Of a DNA stretch of 64,000 nt, positions 27,809 to 36,388 are shown piece by piece. The translations under genes were made by a program, and so were the position numbers. Each line of letters begins with the position of its first letter. The first letter of the stretch is position 1. This DNA comes from Kingella denitrificans ATCC 33394 (GTDB lineage Bacteria > Pseudomonadota > Gammaproteobacteria > Burkholderiales > Neisseriaceae), in assembly GCF_000190695.1 (NCBI RefSeq), contig NZ_GL870929.1:833976-897975 (forward strand). The letters run 5' to 3'. Below the pieces are notes generated by a model that ran no database searches, was not told where the DNA came from, and saw only the letters and a list, made by a program, of their open reading frames with translations.

Positions 27809-29599
27809 ATGCGATCGAACAAACATAATGCCGCCCTCCCGCCCGACTATATCCCCTATCAGCTACGCACGCGCATCACACAAATCGACCCGAAATTAGA
27901 CGTGTTTTGGCAGCAGCACCTGCATGAGATTTTTACCAGAATCACGCCGCAAGAGCGCAAAAACATTGCCGAACAGCTGCTGACGCCGAACAATATCTTC
28001 TGGAACAGCGACAAAAAAGTCTTCGAATACCGCGACAGCCTCAACCTGTCCTTTTCGCAAATTTGCGCCAACATTCCGGCAAAATTCAAAAATTTCAAAT
28101 CCATGGCCAAAAAAGTTCAGGCCAGCCTGGAAGATTTGGACATTGAACGCGACGCATTGAAAATTGCGGATTACCTGGAACAAACGCTGCACACCATCGC
28201 CGAATTCAACACCGAAGACGATTTGGAACTGCAAATCCAGAAACAACGCTTCCGCCGCGCGTTTATTTATGTGGCCGGCGACATTATCCGCCACAAACGC
28301 GAGCTGATTCTGCCCGACAATGTGCGCAAATTGTCCAGCGACGAGGTGAAAGTCTTCATTAACGAAGTATTCTTGAAACACCAGGTGTTGGGCTATTGGT
28401 TCAAAACCATGCGCCAACGCCAACTCAAAGAATTCCGCCAGCCTTTGATACGCGAATATTTGGCAAGCGTGCAAAAATCGCTGCAACTGGAAGTGGTGCC
28501 CGCTTCCGGCTATATTTTCATCATCGCCCCGATGGCCGAATATTCCGCTGATTTGTTCACCATCCGCCGCTTCCTGCTGGAAGATTTGCTGTTTGACCGC
28601 ACGCTGCTGCTCAACGGCATTGCCCTGCCCACCGCCAATTTGGATAACCCCACACCCGCTTTTGAAGACGCATTCAAACGCCAAATCCAATGCATCGTGA
28701 CTTTGGAAGGCATGGTGCGCCCCACGGTCATGGATTTCGTGGAAAAACTGAACGATTACCACGAAGACCATTTGCTGCCATTGCTGTTCGGGCCGTTCAT
28801 TTTGAAAGAAAGCCTGGAAAACGAAATTGCCAACCGCCTGAAAAAATACGAGCAGCGTTTGTGCTACGGCATTTTGGAACCGCTGGCACAAACCATGCGC
28901 CGCCTGCCCAACAGCCCGGAAGAGTTTGATTACCTGTATATTTCCATGCGCCAACTGATGGGCAATATCGTATCGACGTTCCAAGACTTCCAAACCCAGC
29001 CGGCCATTGCCAACAGCCCCGCTTCCGCCAAACGGCAGGCCGCCATTTTGTTTGCTCGGTTGGTGGCCTATACGGCATTGCTGGAAAAACGGCGCAGCGA
29101 CATCTTTGCCAAAATGGATGATTACGAGTGGAAAGAAAACCACAAAAAAACCTATACTTGGATTAACTACGCCCGTTCGGTTGCCAAAAAATACATTAAA
29201 GATTATGTGCAGCGGTACGATGCGGTAGTTAAGCAAGAAGCCTTGGTCAAAAAACCGGAAAATTTCTTCGATAAAATATTTAAAAACAAGAAAAAACAGA
29301 TCGATGCTTTGAACGAAAAGAAAAAAGCCCTGCGCAAAATCCAATATGCCGCGCACATGAAGCTGCTGTACCTGCCGGATGAAATTAAAGCGCAAACCGT
29401 GAATATGGAGTTCGACACGCAGATGGTGGGCGACGGCACTATGCGCACTTATGCGTTCCCGAGCGGCGACAACGGCATTTCCGCATTGCCCAGCACGTTT
29501 TCGCTGCCTGAAAACCGCCTGCAGTTCGATTTGCGCGCTTTTGCCCGCCAATTCGGCATCTCGCCCGATGGAAAATCATCCGGCAGGGATGACGATTAG
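27809..29599 (+). CDS. Conserved-looking protein of unknown function, 596 aa
   Basis: A soluble 596-aa protein rich in Lys, Leu, Phe and Asp/Glu, with no signal peptide and no continuous membrane segment. I do not recognise a family. Most of it looks alpha-helical. Residues about 25-130 and 400-530 contain heptad-like Lys/Leu runs, a Lys-rich block (NKKKQIDALNEKKKALRKIQ) is near 495-515, and the tail is acidic (GRDDD). It reads as real: G+C and codon use match the neighbours over 1.8 kb. The start ATG 27809 follows CAAGGCTATATCAC. A DUS hairpin ends it. Confidence 0.8.
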   Translation: MRSNKHNAALPPDYIPYQLRTRITQIDPKLDVFWQQHLHEIFTRITPQERKNIAEQLLTPNNIFWNSDKKVFEYRDSLNLSFSQICANIPAKFKNFKSMAKKVQASLEDLDIERDALKIADYLEQTLHTIAEFNTEDDLELQIQKQRFRRAFIYVAGDIIRHKRELILPDNVRKLSSDEVKVFINEVFLKHQVLGYWFKTMRQRQLKEFRQPLIREYLASVQKSLQLEVVPASGYIFIIAPMAEYSADLFTIRRFLLEDLLFDRTLLLNGIALPTANLDNPTPAFEDAFKRQIQCIVTLEGMVRPTVMDFVEKLNDYHEDHLLPLLFGPFILKESLENEIANRLKKYEQRLCYGILEPLAQTMRRLPNSPEEFDYLYISMRQLMGNIVSTFQDFQTQPAIANSPASAKRQAAILFARLVAYTALLEKRRSDIFAKMDDYEWKENHKKTYTWINYARSVAKKYIKDYVQRYDAVVKQEALVKKPENFFDKIFKNKKKQIDALNEKKKALRKIQYAAHMKLLYLPDEIKAQTVNMEFDTQMVGDGTMRTYAFPSGDNGISALPSTFSLPENRLQFDLRAFARQFGISPDGKSSGRDDD

Positions 29600-29648
29600 G
29601 ACGACGACGAATAAATCCGTTATGCCACCGTTCAGCCGTTAAATTGAA

Positions 29649-29688
29649 GTGCAGGCTGCTTTTGCACAGATAAAAAAGCAGCCTGCAC
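29649..29688. terminator. Inverted DUS pair before hflX
   Basis: Facing DUS (29649-29663 and 29674-29688) with a 10-nt loop between the 596-aa gene and hflX. Confidence 0.8.
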
Positions 29689-29721
29689 TTTGTTGTCCAC
29701 CCCAATCCCGCAAGATTTCCC

Positions 29722-30864
29722 ATGCCCCGTTTCCATACCGATAAAACACTGGAACACGCCGAACGCATCATGCTGGTATCCGCCCATTTCGCCAACAGCC
29801 ACACCGGCAGCAGCGAAACCCGCGAGCGTGCCTTTCAAGCAGCCTGCACCGAAGCGGCCGAACTGGTGCGTGCCACCGGCGGCGAATTAGTCTGCCAACA
29901 TACTGTCAAGCGCGACAAAGCCCATCCCGCGCTTTTGGTCGGCACGGGCAAAGCCGAAGAATTGGCGCAACTGGTTCGGCAGAACGATATCGAACTGGTG
30001 GTGTTCAATCACGAATTGTCCCCCACCCAGGAACGCAACCTGGAACGCGCCCTACAATGCCGCGTGCTTGACCGCGTCGGCCTGATTTTGGCGATTTTCG
30101 CCCAGCGCGCCCAATCGCAGGAAGGCAGGCTGCAAGTGGAACTGGCACAACTGACCCACCTGGCCGGACGGCTGGTGCGCGGATACGGACACCTGCAAAG
30201 TCAAAAAGGCGGCATCGGACTGAAAGGCCCTGGCGAAACCCAGCTCGAAACCGACCGCCGCCTGATTCAAACCAAAATTACCGCTCTGCGCCGACAACTG
30301 GCGCAAGTGAAAAAACAGCGCGAAACACGCCGCAAAGCACGCCAGTCCGGCCGCATGAAAACCTTTGCCATCGTGGGCTACACCAACGCCGGCAAATCCA
30401 CGTTGTTCAACCGCCTCACCAAAGCCGACGTATTGGCCAAAGACCAGCTTTTCGCCACGCTCGACACCACCGCGCGCAAACTTTATCTCGCGCCCGAACA
30501 CAGCATCATCCTGACCGATACCGTCGGCTTCGTGCAGAACCTGCCGCACAAACTGGTGGCCGCCTTCTCCGCCACGCTGGAAGAAACCGCGTTGGCAGAC
30601 GTGTTGCTCCACGTGGTCGATGCGGCCGACCCCGAACACGAACGCAAAATCGAAGACGTGAACAATGTGCTGGCCGAAATCCATGCCGACCACCTGCCGC
30701 AAATCCTGCTGTACAACAAAATCGACCTGCTGCCCGAAGCCGAACAAAATGCAGGCTGCCTGCGCAACCACAACGGCCAAATCACCGCCGTGCGCCTCTC
30801 CGCCACCCAAGCGCAGGGGCTGGATGATTTGCGCCAAGCATTGTTGGAAACATTGACCGCATGA
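29722..30864 (+). CDS. hflX: Ribosome-associated GTPase HflX
   Basis: HflX is a GTPase that splits stalled ribosomes, notably under heat stress. The 380-aa protein has the N-terminal HflX domain (TVKRDKAHPALLVGTGKAEEL, VVFNHELSPTQERNLE), the conserved GRLVRGYGHLQSQKGGIGLKGPGETQLE linker, and a C-terminal G domain with G1 GYTNAGKS near residue 216, G3 DTVGF and G4 NKID. An in-frame DUS encodes 'QAACTEA' near residue 40. Its 3' end, with stop codon and DUS hairpin, is duplicated 1 kb downstream. Confidence 0.96.
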   Translation: MPRFHTDKTLEHAERIMLVSAHFANSHTGSSETRERAFQAACTEAAELVRATGGELVCQHTVKRDKAHPALLVGTGKAEELAQLVRQNDIELVVFNHELSPTQERNLERALQCRVLDRVGLILAIFAQRAQSQEGRLQVELAQLTHLAGRLVRGYGHLQSQKGGIGLKGPGETQLETDRRLIQTKITALRRQLAQVKKQRETRRKARQSGRMKTFAIVGYTNAGKSTLFNRLTKADVLAKDQLFATLDTTARKLYLAPEHSIILTDTVGFVQNLPHKLVAAFSATLEETALADVLLHVVDAADPEHERKIEDVNNVLAEIHADHLPQILLYNKIDLLPEAEQNAGCLRNHNGQITAVRLSATQAQGLDDLRQALLETLTA

Positions 30865-30920
30865 CACGGAAACATAAAAAGCAGCCTGCACCTTAATTTT
30901 TCAAAGTGCAGGCTGCTTTT
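30853..30920 (+). repeat. hflX 3' end plus DUS hairpin, direct repeat copy 1
   Basis: 68 bp containing the last hflX codons (Leu-Thr-Ala-stop), a short spacer and an inverted DUS pair that acts as terminator. A near-identical copy lies at 31922-31988. Confidence 0.85.
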
Positions 30921-31080
30921 TGGCAACCGATAATTGACTGGAATAGATAACGGCATTACCAGAAACAACTGTTGTAGCGGCCGGATTTCAGTATCCGAAT
31001 TTTTCCCTGACGACACCCACATCAACACCAAATTTAACCGCTACGGTGCATTGTTCCTCATAATTTACCTCCATAAAACA

Positions 31081-31602
31081 TTATTTCGGAACAGATGATC
31101 TGAAAAAAATCAGCTTAACATCCACTTGTTTTGTTAAATTTAATTTAGCCTCATAATTTAATACCACCTCCCCTCTTTTTAAATTAACATAGAATGTACT
31201 ATAGTAATTTTTCTTATTAATACTGCTGACAACATACGGCGTCAAGAAATCACCACCTTGAGTAATAACAGAATTATTTTTCTCATTGATTAAGGAGTAA
31301 CTAATAAAAACTTCTTTTGGGAATTTAAACATAAGATAATTTTGATTAGCATCCAAATAATCACCCTCTAGCCCATCTAGCTCTACACCAAATCTATAAA
31401 ATCCATCTTTAGGTATTAATATTTTTTCAGAGCGACGAACATTAGAATCCTTACTGCTATTTATTACTAACGAATAGACCGGTGTAGAAAACTCATCAGA
31501 ATCACCCTTATCTGTGATTTTCTTATACAGAAAAATACATATCGCAGAAGAAATTAGTATAGATAATGTTATGAAAGACACGATAATTTTCATTTTTCTC
31601 AT
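31081..31602 (-). CDS. Hypothetical single-membrane-segment protein in AT-rich island
   Basis: A 173-aa protein with an N-terminal membrane anchor or uncleaved signal (MRKMKIIVSFITLSILISSAICIFLY) and a polar, probably beta-rich exterior part. I do not recognise it. Its codons are AT-rich (many AAT, TTA, ATA), in sharp contrast to neighbouring genes, which points to recent acquisition. It is the only credible gene between the two hflX-end repeats. The ATG is at 31602; a second Met at residue 4 is also possible. Confidence 0.65.
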   Translation of the reverse strand: MRKMKIIVSFITLSILISSAICIFLYKKITDKGDSDEFSTPVYSLVINSSKDSNVRRSEKILIPKDGFYRFGVELDGLEGDYLDANQNYLMFKFPKEVFISYSLINEKNNSVITQGGDFLTPYVVSSINKKNYYSTFYVNLKRGEVVLNYEAKLNLTKQVDVKLIFFRSSVPK

Positions 31603-31921
31603 TATGATTTCACCCTATTGAACATAAATGTACGATTATACAGATACTACACTACATATACCTATGATATAAATACAAATAAACTGTAGTTAATTACATC
31701 TCCACTTTGCACTCATACATAATTAACAACGTACTTCATCTTTCAAATTCCGTCAAGAACCGCTTATTATCTTTAAATTCACTTAAGAATATGAATCATA
31801 TTTAAGCTATCAAAATACAGAAATTACATTGTGTCCATGCCCCATAGTGGGTAACAGCATAACTAGGCATCGTTGCATCAGTCTGAAAGATCACACGGAA
31901 CCCAGCTCAAAGCACATCATT
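31603..31921. other. AT-rich non-coding part of the island
   Basis: About 320 bp, AT-rich, with no frame I would call a gene and no DUS. It presumably contains the promoter of the minus-strand hypothetical gene. The last 80 bases before the second hflX-end repeat return to moderate G+C. Confidence 0.6.
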
Positions 31922-31988
31922 TTAACCGCATAACGCGGACACATAAAAAGCAGCCTGCACCTTATTTTTCAAAGTGCAGGCTGCTTTT
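31922..31988 (+). repeat. hflX 3' end plus DUS hairpin, direct repeat copy 2
   Basis: 67 bp that match 30853-30920, including codons for Leu-Thr-Ala-stop written with synonymous changes (TTG to TTA, stop TGA to TAA) and the inverted DUS pair. No intact hflX precedes it. In place it also acts as terminator for hemC on the minus strand. Confidence 0.85.
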
Positions 31989-32005
31989 GCGTTGAGTGCG
32001 CAGGC

Positions 32006-32947
32006 TCAATGCGTTTCGGACAACACGGCCGCAATCACTTCCCGCGCCCCGTCGTCCGACAGTTTTTTTGCCACCGCCCGTCCCAGCGCGTCCGCATAAG
32101 GCGCGGGTGCTTGCGCGTTTGCCGTCATCACCACGGAACCGTCGGGATGCGCCACCAGGCCGTGCAGCGTCAGCAGGCCATATTCGTCTGCCGTGCAATA
32201 CGCGCCCAGCGGCACTTGGCAGCTGCCGCCCAACGCCCGTGCCAGCGCACGCTCGGCGGTAACGCAGGCGGCGGTTTGCGCATGGTTGAGCGGCAAAAGG
32301 ATGTCCACCAAATCGGTGCGGTGCGCGGCAATTTCGATGCCCAACGCGCCCTGCCCCGCTGCCGGCAAACTGTCGGACGGCGGCAGCAGGTTGCGGATGC
32401 GGCCGTGCAACTGCAAACGTTCCAAACCGGCGGCCGCCAGAATAATTGCGTCATAATCGCCGTTGTCCAGTTTGGCCAGACGGGTTTGCACGTTGCCGCG
32501 CAATGGTTTCACTTGCAAATGAGGGAAACGCGCGCGCAACTGGGCTTCGCGGCGCAGGCTGGATGTGCCGACCACCGCGCCTTCGGGCAATTCTTCCAGC
32601 CGTTCGAAGCGGTTGGACACCAGCGCGTCAAACGGGTTGGCGCGCTCGCCCACCGCCACCAGAACAAAGCCTTCGGGCAAATCCATCGGCACATCTTTAA
32701 GCGAATGCACCGCCAAATCGGCACGGTTTTCCTGCAATGCGGTTTCCAGCTCTTTGATAAACAGGCCTTTGCCGCCGATTTTGGACAGGGTTTTGTCCAA
32801 AATCTGGTCGCCCTGCGTGGTCATGCCCAAAATATCGACCGTGCAGCTTGGATACAGCGCCTGCAATTTTGCCTGAATGTGTTCGGCCTGCCACATGGCC
32901 AATGCGCTTTCGCGGCTGGCAATGGTGAGTTTTTGCGGAATGTTCAT
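32006..32947 (-). CDS. hemC: Porphobilinogen deaminase (hydroxymethylbilane synthase)
   Basis: HemC links four porphobilinogens into hydroxymethylbilane in haem synthesis. The 313-aa protein shows [17 protein letters not shown] at the start, [13 protein letters not shown] near residue 81, the [10 protein letters not shown] segment and the dipyrromethane cofactor cysteine Cys243 in [12 protein letters not shown]. It is separate from hemD-hemX-hemY, which lie 5.4 kb away on the other strand. ATG 32947 starts the conserved N terminus. Confidence 0.97.
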   Translation of the reverse strand: MNIPQKLTIASRESALAMWQAEHIQAKLQALYPSCTVDILGMTTQGDQILDKTLSKIGGKGLFIKELETALQENRADLAVHSLKDVPMDLPEGFVLVAVGERANPFDALVSNRFERLEELPEGAVVGTSSLRREAQLRARFPHLQVKPLRGNVQTRLAKLDNGDYDAIILAAAGLERLQLHGRIRNLLPPSDSLPAAGQGALGIEIAAHRTDLVDILLPLNHAQTAACVTAERALARALGGSCQVPLGAYCTADEYGLLTLHGLVAHPDGSVVMTANAQAPAPYADALGRAVAKKLSDDGAREVIAAVLSETH

Positions 32948-32980
32948 GGTGTTTCCTGTGGGATTTCAAACGGTGCCGCA

Positions 32981-33023
32981 AAAAGCAGCCTGCACGCCGG
33001 TGGGGAAAGTGCAGGCTGCTTTT
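32981..33023. terminator. Inverted DUS pair between nsrR and hemC
   Basis: Facing DUS at 32981-32995 and 33009-33023 with a 13-nt loop, just after the nsrR stop and 34 bases upstream of hemC, both on the minus strand. Confidence 0.8.
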
Positions 33024-33049
33024 TTGGCGTTAAATTAAATGGATGACGG

Positions 33050-33493
33050 TTATTCCGGCTGAATCGGCATGTCGATGCGATACAGGATTTTCTGCGTGCC
33101 GGCATTGAGCAAATCGGCCAGCGTATAATTGTCCAAATGCATAAGGAAAAGTTTCAGGCCGGAGTTTAAAATATTGGCCAGGCGGCAATGCGGCGAAATG
33201 ATGCATTCGTTGTTTTCGCCGAAGCATTCGGCAATCACCATCGGCTCGGTCAGCCGCACCACGTCGCCCACGCGTATCTGTTCGGGCTCTTTGCCCAAGC
33301 GCAATCCGCCGCCTTTGCCGCGCACGCTGTGCAAAAAGCCGCCTTTCACCAATGCGGTCACCACTTTCATTAAATGGCTTTTGGAAATGTCGTAGGTTTT
33401 TGCAATTTCGGCAATATTGACCAAGCCTTCGTTGTTGATGGCGGTATAAATTAACACGCGCAGGGCATAATCGGTTTGTTGTGTCAGGTGCAT
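33050..33493 (-). CDS. nsrR: Rrf2-family nitric-oxide-sensing repressor NsrR
   Basis: NsrR holds an iron-sulfur cluster that reacts with NO and controls NO detoxification and denitrification genes. The 147-aa protein has the Rrf2 winged helix (DYALRVLIYTA, ISKSHLMKVVTALVKGGFL, RGKGGGLRLG) and three cluster cysteines Cys90, Cys97 and Cys103 with the spacing of NsrR. The frame extends 17 codons further upstream, but ATG 33493 begins the family N terminus MHLTQQTDYAL. It is divergent from a hemerythrin-like gene, a common NsrR neighbour type. Confidence 0.9.
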   Translation of the reverse strand: MHLTQQTDYALRVLIYTAINNEGLVNIAEIAKTYDISKSHLMKVVTALVKGGFLHSVRGKGGGLRLGKEPEQIRVGDVVRLTEPMVIAECFGENNECIISPHCRLANILNSGLKLFLMHLDNYTLADLLNAGTQKILYRIDMPIQPE

Positions 33494-33523
33494 GATAATG
33501 GTCTGTGATGTAAAATCATTCAA

Positions 33524-33541
33524 TATAGCGAATCCGCTATA
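33524..33541. promoter_or_regulatory. Short palindrome in the nsrR / hemerythrin intergenic region
   Basis: TATAGCG-AATC-CGCTATA lies 31 bases upstream of nsrR. It may be an operator for divergent control. Its right half AATCCGCTATA equals the end of the Correia-like elements here, so it could instead be a deletion remnant of one. Confidence 0.4.
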
Positions 33542-33644
33542 CAATATGCAGGCTGCTTTTGGAATCCGGACGCGCCTGTGCGCCCTTTTGGCCGCTATTA
33601 TACTTTAAAGAAACGAATCACAATCCAGAAAGAAGAGTAAAAAA

Positions 33645-34013
33645 ATGAAACGCCATCCTTTGCTGATTGAACTTTCCCAAGAACACCACCACACGCTGGC
33701 TTTGTGCGTGCGGATTCTGCGCGCGCCGGAAACCGACCACCGCCACGACATTACCGAGCATTTCATCGATTTGGAAAAACATTTCGCCAAAGAAGAAACC
33801 ATGTTTGCGCCATTGTGGGACAAGCTGGACCGTGCCGATTTGCGCAGCCGATTCGAGCAGGAACATGCACGCCTGCGCGAACTCTTCCACCACGCCCAAT
33901 GGAACGATGCGGCATGGAACACCGAATTTGCCACCTTGCTGCGCGACCATGCCCGCTTTGAAGAACGCGAACTCTTCCCCGCGCTGGAAGAACACGCCCT
34001 GCCGCCCGCCTGA
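33645..34013 (+). CDS. Hemerythrin-like HHE-domain protein
   Basis: A 122-aa protein with the HHE cation-binding fold: EHHHTL near residue 13, HFIDLEKHFAKEE near 39, EHARLREL near 73 and HARFEERELFP near 102. These His and Glu residues would bind a di-iron centre used for O2 or NO binding, or iron-sulfur repair. It faces nsrR across a 150-bp divergent region, which suggests a role in NO stress. An AGAAAGAAGAG ribosome site precedes ATG 33645. Confidence 0.85.
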   Translation: MKRHPLLIELSQEHHHTLALCVRILRAPETDHRHDITEHFIDLEKHFAKEETMFAPLWDKLDRADLRSRFEQEHARLRELFHHAQWNDAAWNTEFATLLRDHARFEERELFPALEEHALPPA

Positions 34014-34061
34014 CGGCAAAAAGCAGCCTGCACCTTTGACCAATCCGACCGAAAGCCGCCC

Positions 34062-34289
34062 ATGACCCGCCGCCGCTGTTTTTTATTGCTGACCATCCTG
34101 TTTTCCCTGCTGTTCATCGCACTGGTGGCCGCAGGCAGCTACCTGCTGTCGATTTACAGCAAATCGTTCGGCGTGGCCGCCTTCTTGTTCGCCTTTGCCG
34201 CCGCCTTCGGGCAAATCACCTCGTTGGCCTTCTACATACGCCAAGTGGCACGCGATAAAATGCTGCCTCCCACCAACCCGTCGCCCTAA
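34062..34289 (+). CDS. Small membrane protein of unknown function
   Basis: A 75-aa protein with two hydrophobic segments (about 8-30 and 36-58) between charged ends (MTRRRC and RQVARDK). It starts 48 bases after the HHE gene, across a DUS, and ends 6 bases before the DUF4178 gene, so it likely belongs to the downstream DUF4178/speD unit. I do not recognise the family. Confidence 0.7.
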   Translation: MTRRRCFLLLTILFSLLFIALVAAGSYLLSIYSKSFGVAAFLFAFAAAFGQITSLAFYIRQVARDKMLPPTNPSP

Positions 34290-34295
34290 ACCGCC

Positions 34296-35813
34296 ATGAC
34301 CGAAGCCTTCTTCCATACCGACTGCCCCAGCTGCGGCGCACCCGTCGAACTCCACTCGGCCACCGCCGTAACCGTGGTGTGTTCATATTGCAACAGCATG
34401 CTGGTCTATCAAGACAGCAGCCTGCGCGATACGGGGCGCGACAGTGCCGTCCTGCATGATTTTTCGCCCATACAAATCGGCACAACCGGCGTTTGGCAAA
34501 AAATCCCGTTTGCCGTCATCGGGCGACTCAAAGCGCAATACGATGCCGGCGAATGGAACGAATGGTGGATACGCTTCCAAGACGGCAGCGACGGCTGGCT
34601 GTCCGAAGCCGGCGATTTATACGTCCTCGTCCGCGCCGTTCAGCTTTCCGAAACCCTGCCCGAATTTGACAGTATCCGCGCCGCCGAAACCCTGCTCACC
34701 ATACAAGGCAAAAATTTCATTGCCGCCGACGTGCGCGAAATCGTGCTGGAACGCGCCCAAGTACAGGGCGAACTGCCCTTCGCCGTGCCGGAACGTTTGG
34801 AGAACCGCGTGGCAGACTTCCGCAGCGGCGAACATTTCCTCACGCTGGACTATGCCGACACGCCGCCCGCCGCATTCTTGGGCAGCACCGTATCACTGGA
34901 TAATTTATCGCTCCAATTCACGCGCGATGCCGAACAAATCCGACAAAGTGCAGGCTGCCTGCGCGGCTCGCGGCAAGCGGAAAAATGTCCGCACTGCGGT
35001 TCGAGTATCCAGTGGATTGGCGGATTGACCAACCACGTAATCTGCCCCAGCTGCCGCAGCGAAATCGAAATGAGCGAAGGCAAGGTGCAGCTGCGCGCCG
35101 CCGGCATCATGCGCGATGCCCAACAAGAAGCCCTGCCGCTGCCCTTGGGCACGAAAGGCACGCTGTACGGCAAATCCTATACCGTAATCGGCGCGGTGTA
35201 CCGCGATGAAATTTCCGGCGACGACGCACGCCTGCTCATGGGCGGTTTTTCGCCGCGCAACGGCATCGTGCCGCAAGGCTGGTGGCGCGAATATCTGCTG
35301 TATTCGACACAACACGGCTTTGCATGGCTGGTGGAAACCGAAGACGGCTGGAAACTGTCGCAAACGCAGGCTGCTTTTCCGCCCATGAACCAGCACGGCG
35401 AGCCGCAGCAAGGCCGGTTTTTATACGATTACGGCGGCCGCGTCGGCTTTGCGGCAGGCGCGTTTTACTGGCAAATCCACGCGGGCGATACGCAGATTTA
35501 CCGCGACTACGAAACCGGCAAAGGCATTTTGTCCGCCGAAATTTCCAACCACGAGATGGCATGGAGTTTAAGCACGCCCGTTCCGCGCAATGTGCTGGCC
35601 AACGCGTTCAATTTGAAAGTGAACAACCTGCTTTCCCGCGACCAAACGCCCGTGGACGAGGATGACGGAACCGTCTCCACCACCCTGCGGCTCACCGCCA
35701 TCGGGTTGTTTCTCTTCTGGAATTTGGGTGCATGGACGAATATGTTGCCTGCACAGCTCGTGCCTTCGCTGATTTGTTCCTTAATTATTGTGATTTTGCT
35801 GTGGCGCATATAA
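34296..35813 (+). CDS. DUF4178 domain protein with zinc ribbons
   Basis: A 505-aa protein with an N-terminal zinc ribbon (CPSCGAPVEL...CSYC, residues 10-33), a DUF4178 unit, a second zinc ribbon near 228-252 (CPHCGSS...CPSCRSE), a second DUF4178 unit (GTKGTLYGKSYTVIGAVYRDE) and a C-terminal membrane hairpin at about 467-503. DUF4178 genes are often found beside speD-type AdoMet decarboxylases and small membrane proteins, as here. Biochemical function is unknown. An in-frame DUS-derived segment lies near residue 220. Confidence 0.8.
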   Translation: MTEAFFHTDCPSCGAPVELHSATAVTVVCSYCNSMLVYQDSSLRDTGRDSAVLHDFSPIQIGTTGVWQKIPFAVIGRLKAQYDAGEWNEWWIRFQDGSDGWLSEAGDLYVLVRAVQLSETLPEFDSIRAAETLLTIQGKNFIAADVREIVLERAQVQGELPFAVPERLENRVADFRSGEHFLTLDYADTPPAAFLGSTVSLDNLSLQFTRDAEQIRQSAGCLRGSRQAEKCPHCGSSIQWIGGLTNHVICPSCRSEIEMSEGKVQLRAAGIMRDAQQEALPLPLGTKGTLYGKSYTVIGAVYRDEISGDDARLLMGGFSPRNGIVPQGWWREYLLYSTQHGFAWLVETEDGWKLSQTQAAFPPMNQHGEPQQGRFLYDYGGRVGFAAGAFYWQIHAGDTQIYRDYETGKGILSAEISNHEMAWSLSTPVPRNVLANAFNLKVNNLLSRDQTPVDEDDGTVSTTLRLTAIGLFLFWNLGAWTNMLPAQLVPSLICSLIIVILLWRI

Positions 35814-35837
35814 TAGCCAAAACGAAAGTATTTATTT

Positions 35838-36017
35838 ATGAGTAGATTAACTTATATCATCTGCGCCATTCTTCTGATATTACTGGGTACGATAATCAAC
35901 TATATGATGATTACGGATGGCGACAACAGCAGCGGTAGCCGCGGATACAGCGGTAGCGGCAGTGGAAGCAGCAGCTCCTACGGCGGATACGGCGGCTTTT
36001 CGGGCGGGCACAAATAA
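35838..36017 (+). CDS. Short membrane protein with Gly/Ser-rich tail
   Basis: 59 aa: one membrane segment (residues 5-25, ICAILLILLGTIINYMM) followed by a tail made almost only of Gly, Ser and Tyr, ending GGFSGGHK. The stop codon TAA overlaps the speD ATG by one base (TAATG), and the gene lies 24 bases after the DUF4178 gene, so it is translated in the same unit. Such low-complexity tails can carry secretion or phase-separation properties; nothing specific can be claimed. Confidence 0.7.
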   Translation: MSRLTYIICAILLILLGTIINYMMITDGDNSSGSRGYSGSGSGSSSSYGGYGGFSGGHK

Positions 36018-36388
36018 TGGCCGAAACGCTGTATCTGCCCGGTCAGCACGGCTTGCTGGATTTGTACGGCTGCCCGCCGGAACTCCTGTCCGACCCAAGC
36101 AGCCTGCAACGCGCCCTTGAACACGCCGCGCATTTGGCCAACGCCACCATTTTGTTCAGCCACTTCCACCATTTCGGCGAAGGCGGCGGCGTGACCGGCG
36201 TGCTGCTGCTGGCAGAATCGCACATCAGCATCCACACCTGGGCGGAGCACCGCTTTGCCGCCGTCGATATTTTCCTGTGCGGGCAAAAAAATCCGCAAAC
36301 CGCCGCACAATTCCTACAACAGGCATTACACGCCGAACACGCCGTCTGGCATTGCCGCGCACGCGGCACACACATCACCGCATCATGA
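36017..36388 (+). CDS. speD: S-adenosylmethionine decarboxylase proenzyme (short, class 1B)
   Basis: SpeD decarboxylates S-adenosylmethionine to supply aminopropyl groups for spermidine. The 123-aa proenzyme self-cleaves before Ser68, which becomes the pyruvoyl group; His73 and Cys88 complete the set with the same spacing as T. maritima SpeD (63/68/83). The motif reads ESHISIHTWAE, with Ala where Pro is usual. No spermidine synthase (speE) is next to it. It overlaps the gene before by one base and the gene after by ATGA. Confidence 0.9.
   Translation: MAETLYLPGQHGLLDLYGCPPELLSDPSSLQRALEHAAHLANATILFSHFHHFGEGGGVTGVLLLAESHISIHTWAEHRFAAVDIFLCGQKNPQTAAQFLQQALHAEHAVWHCRARGTHITAS

Noticed and set aside
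29722..30864. hflX as a truncated or duplicated gene because of the second 3' end
   Set aside because: The 380-aa gene is complete; only its last ~4 codons and terminator are duplicated downstream.
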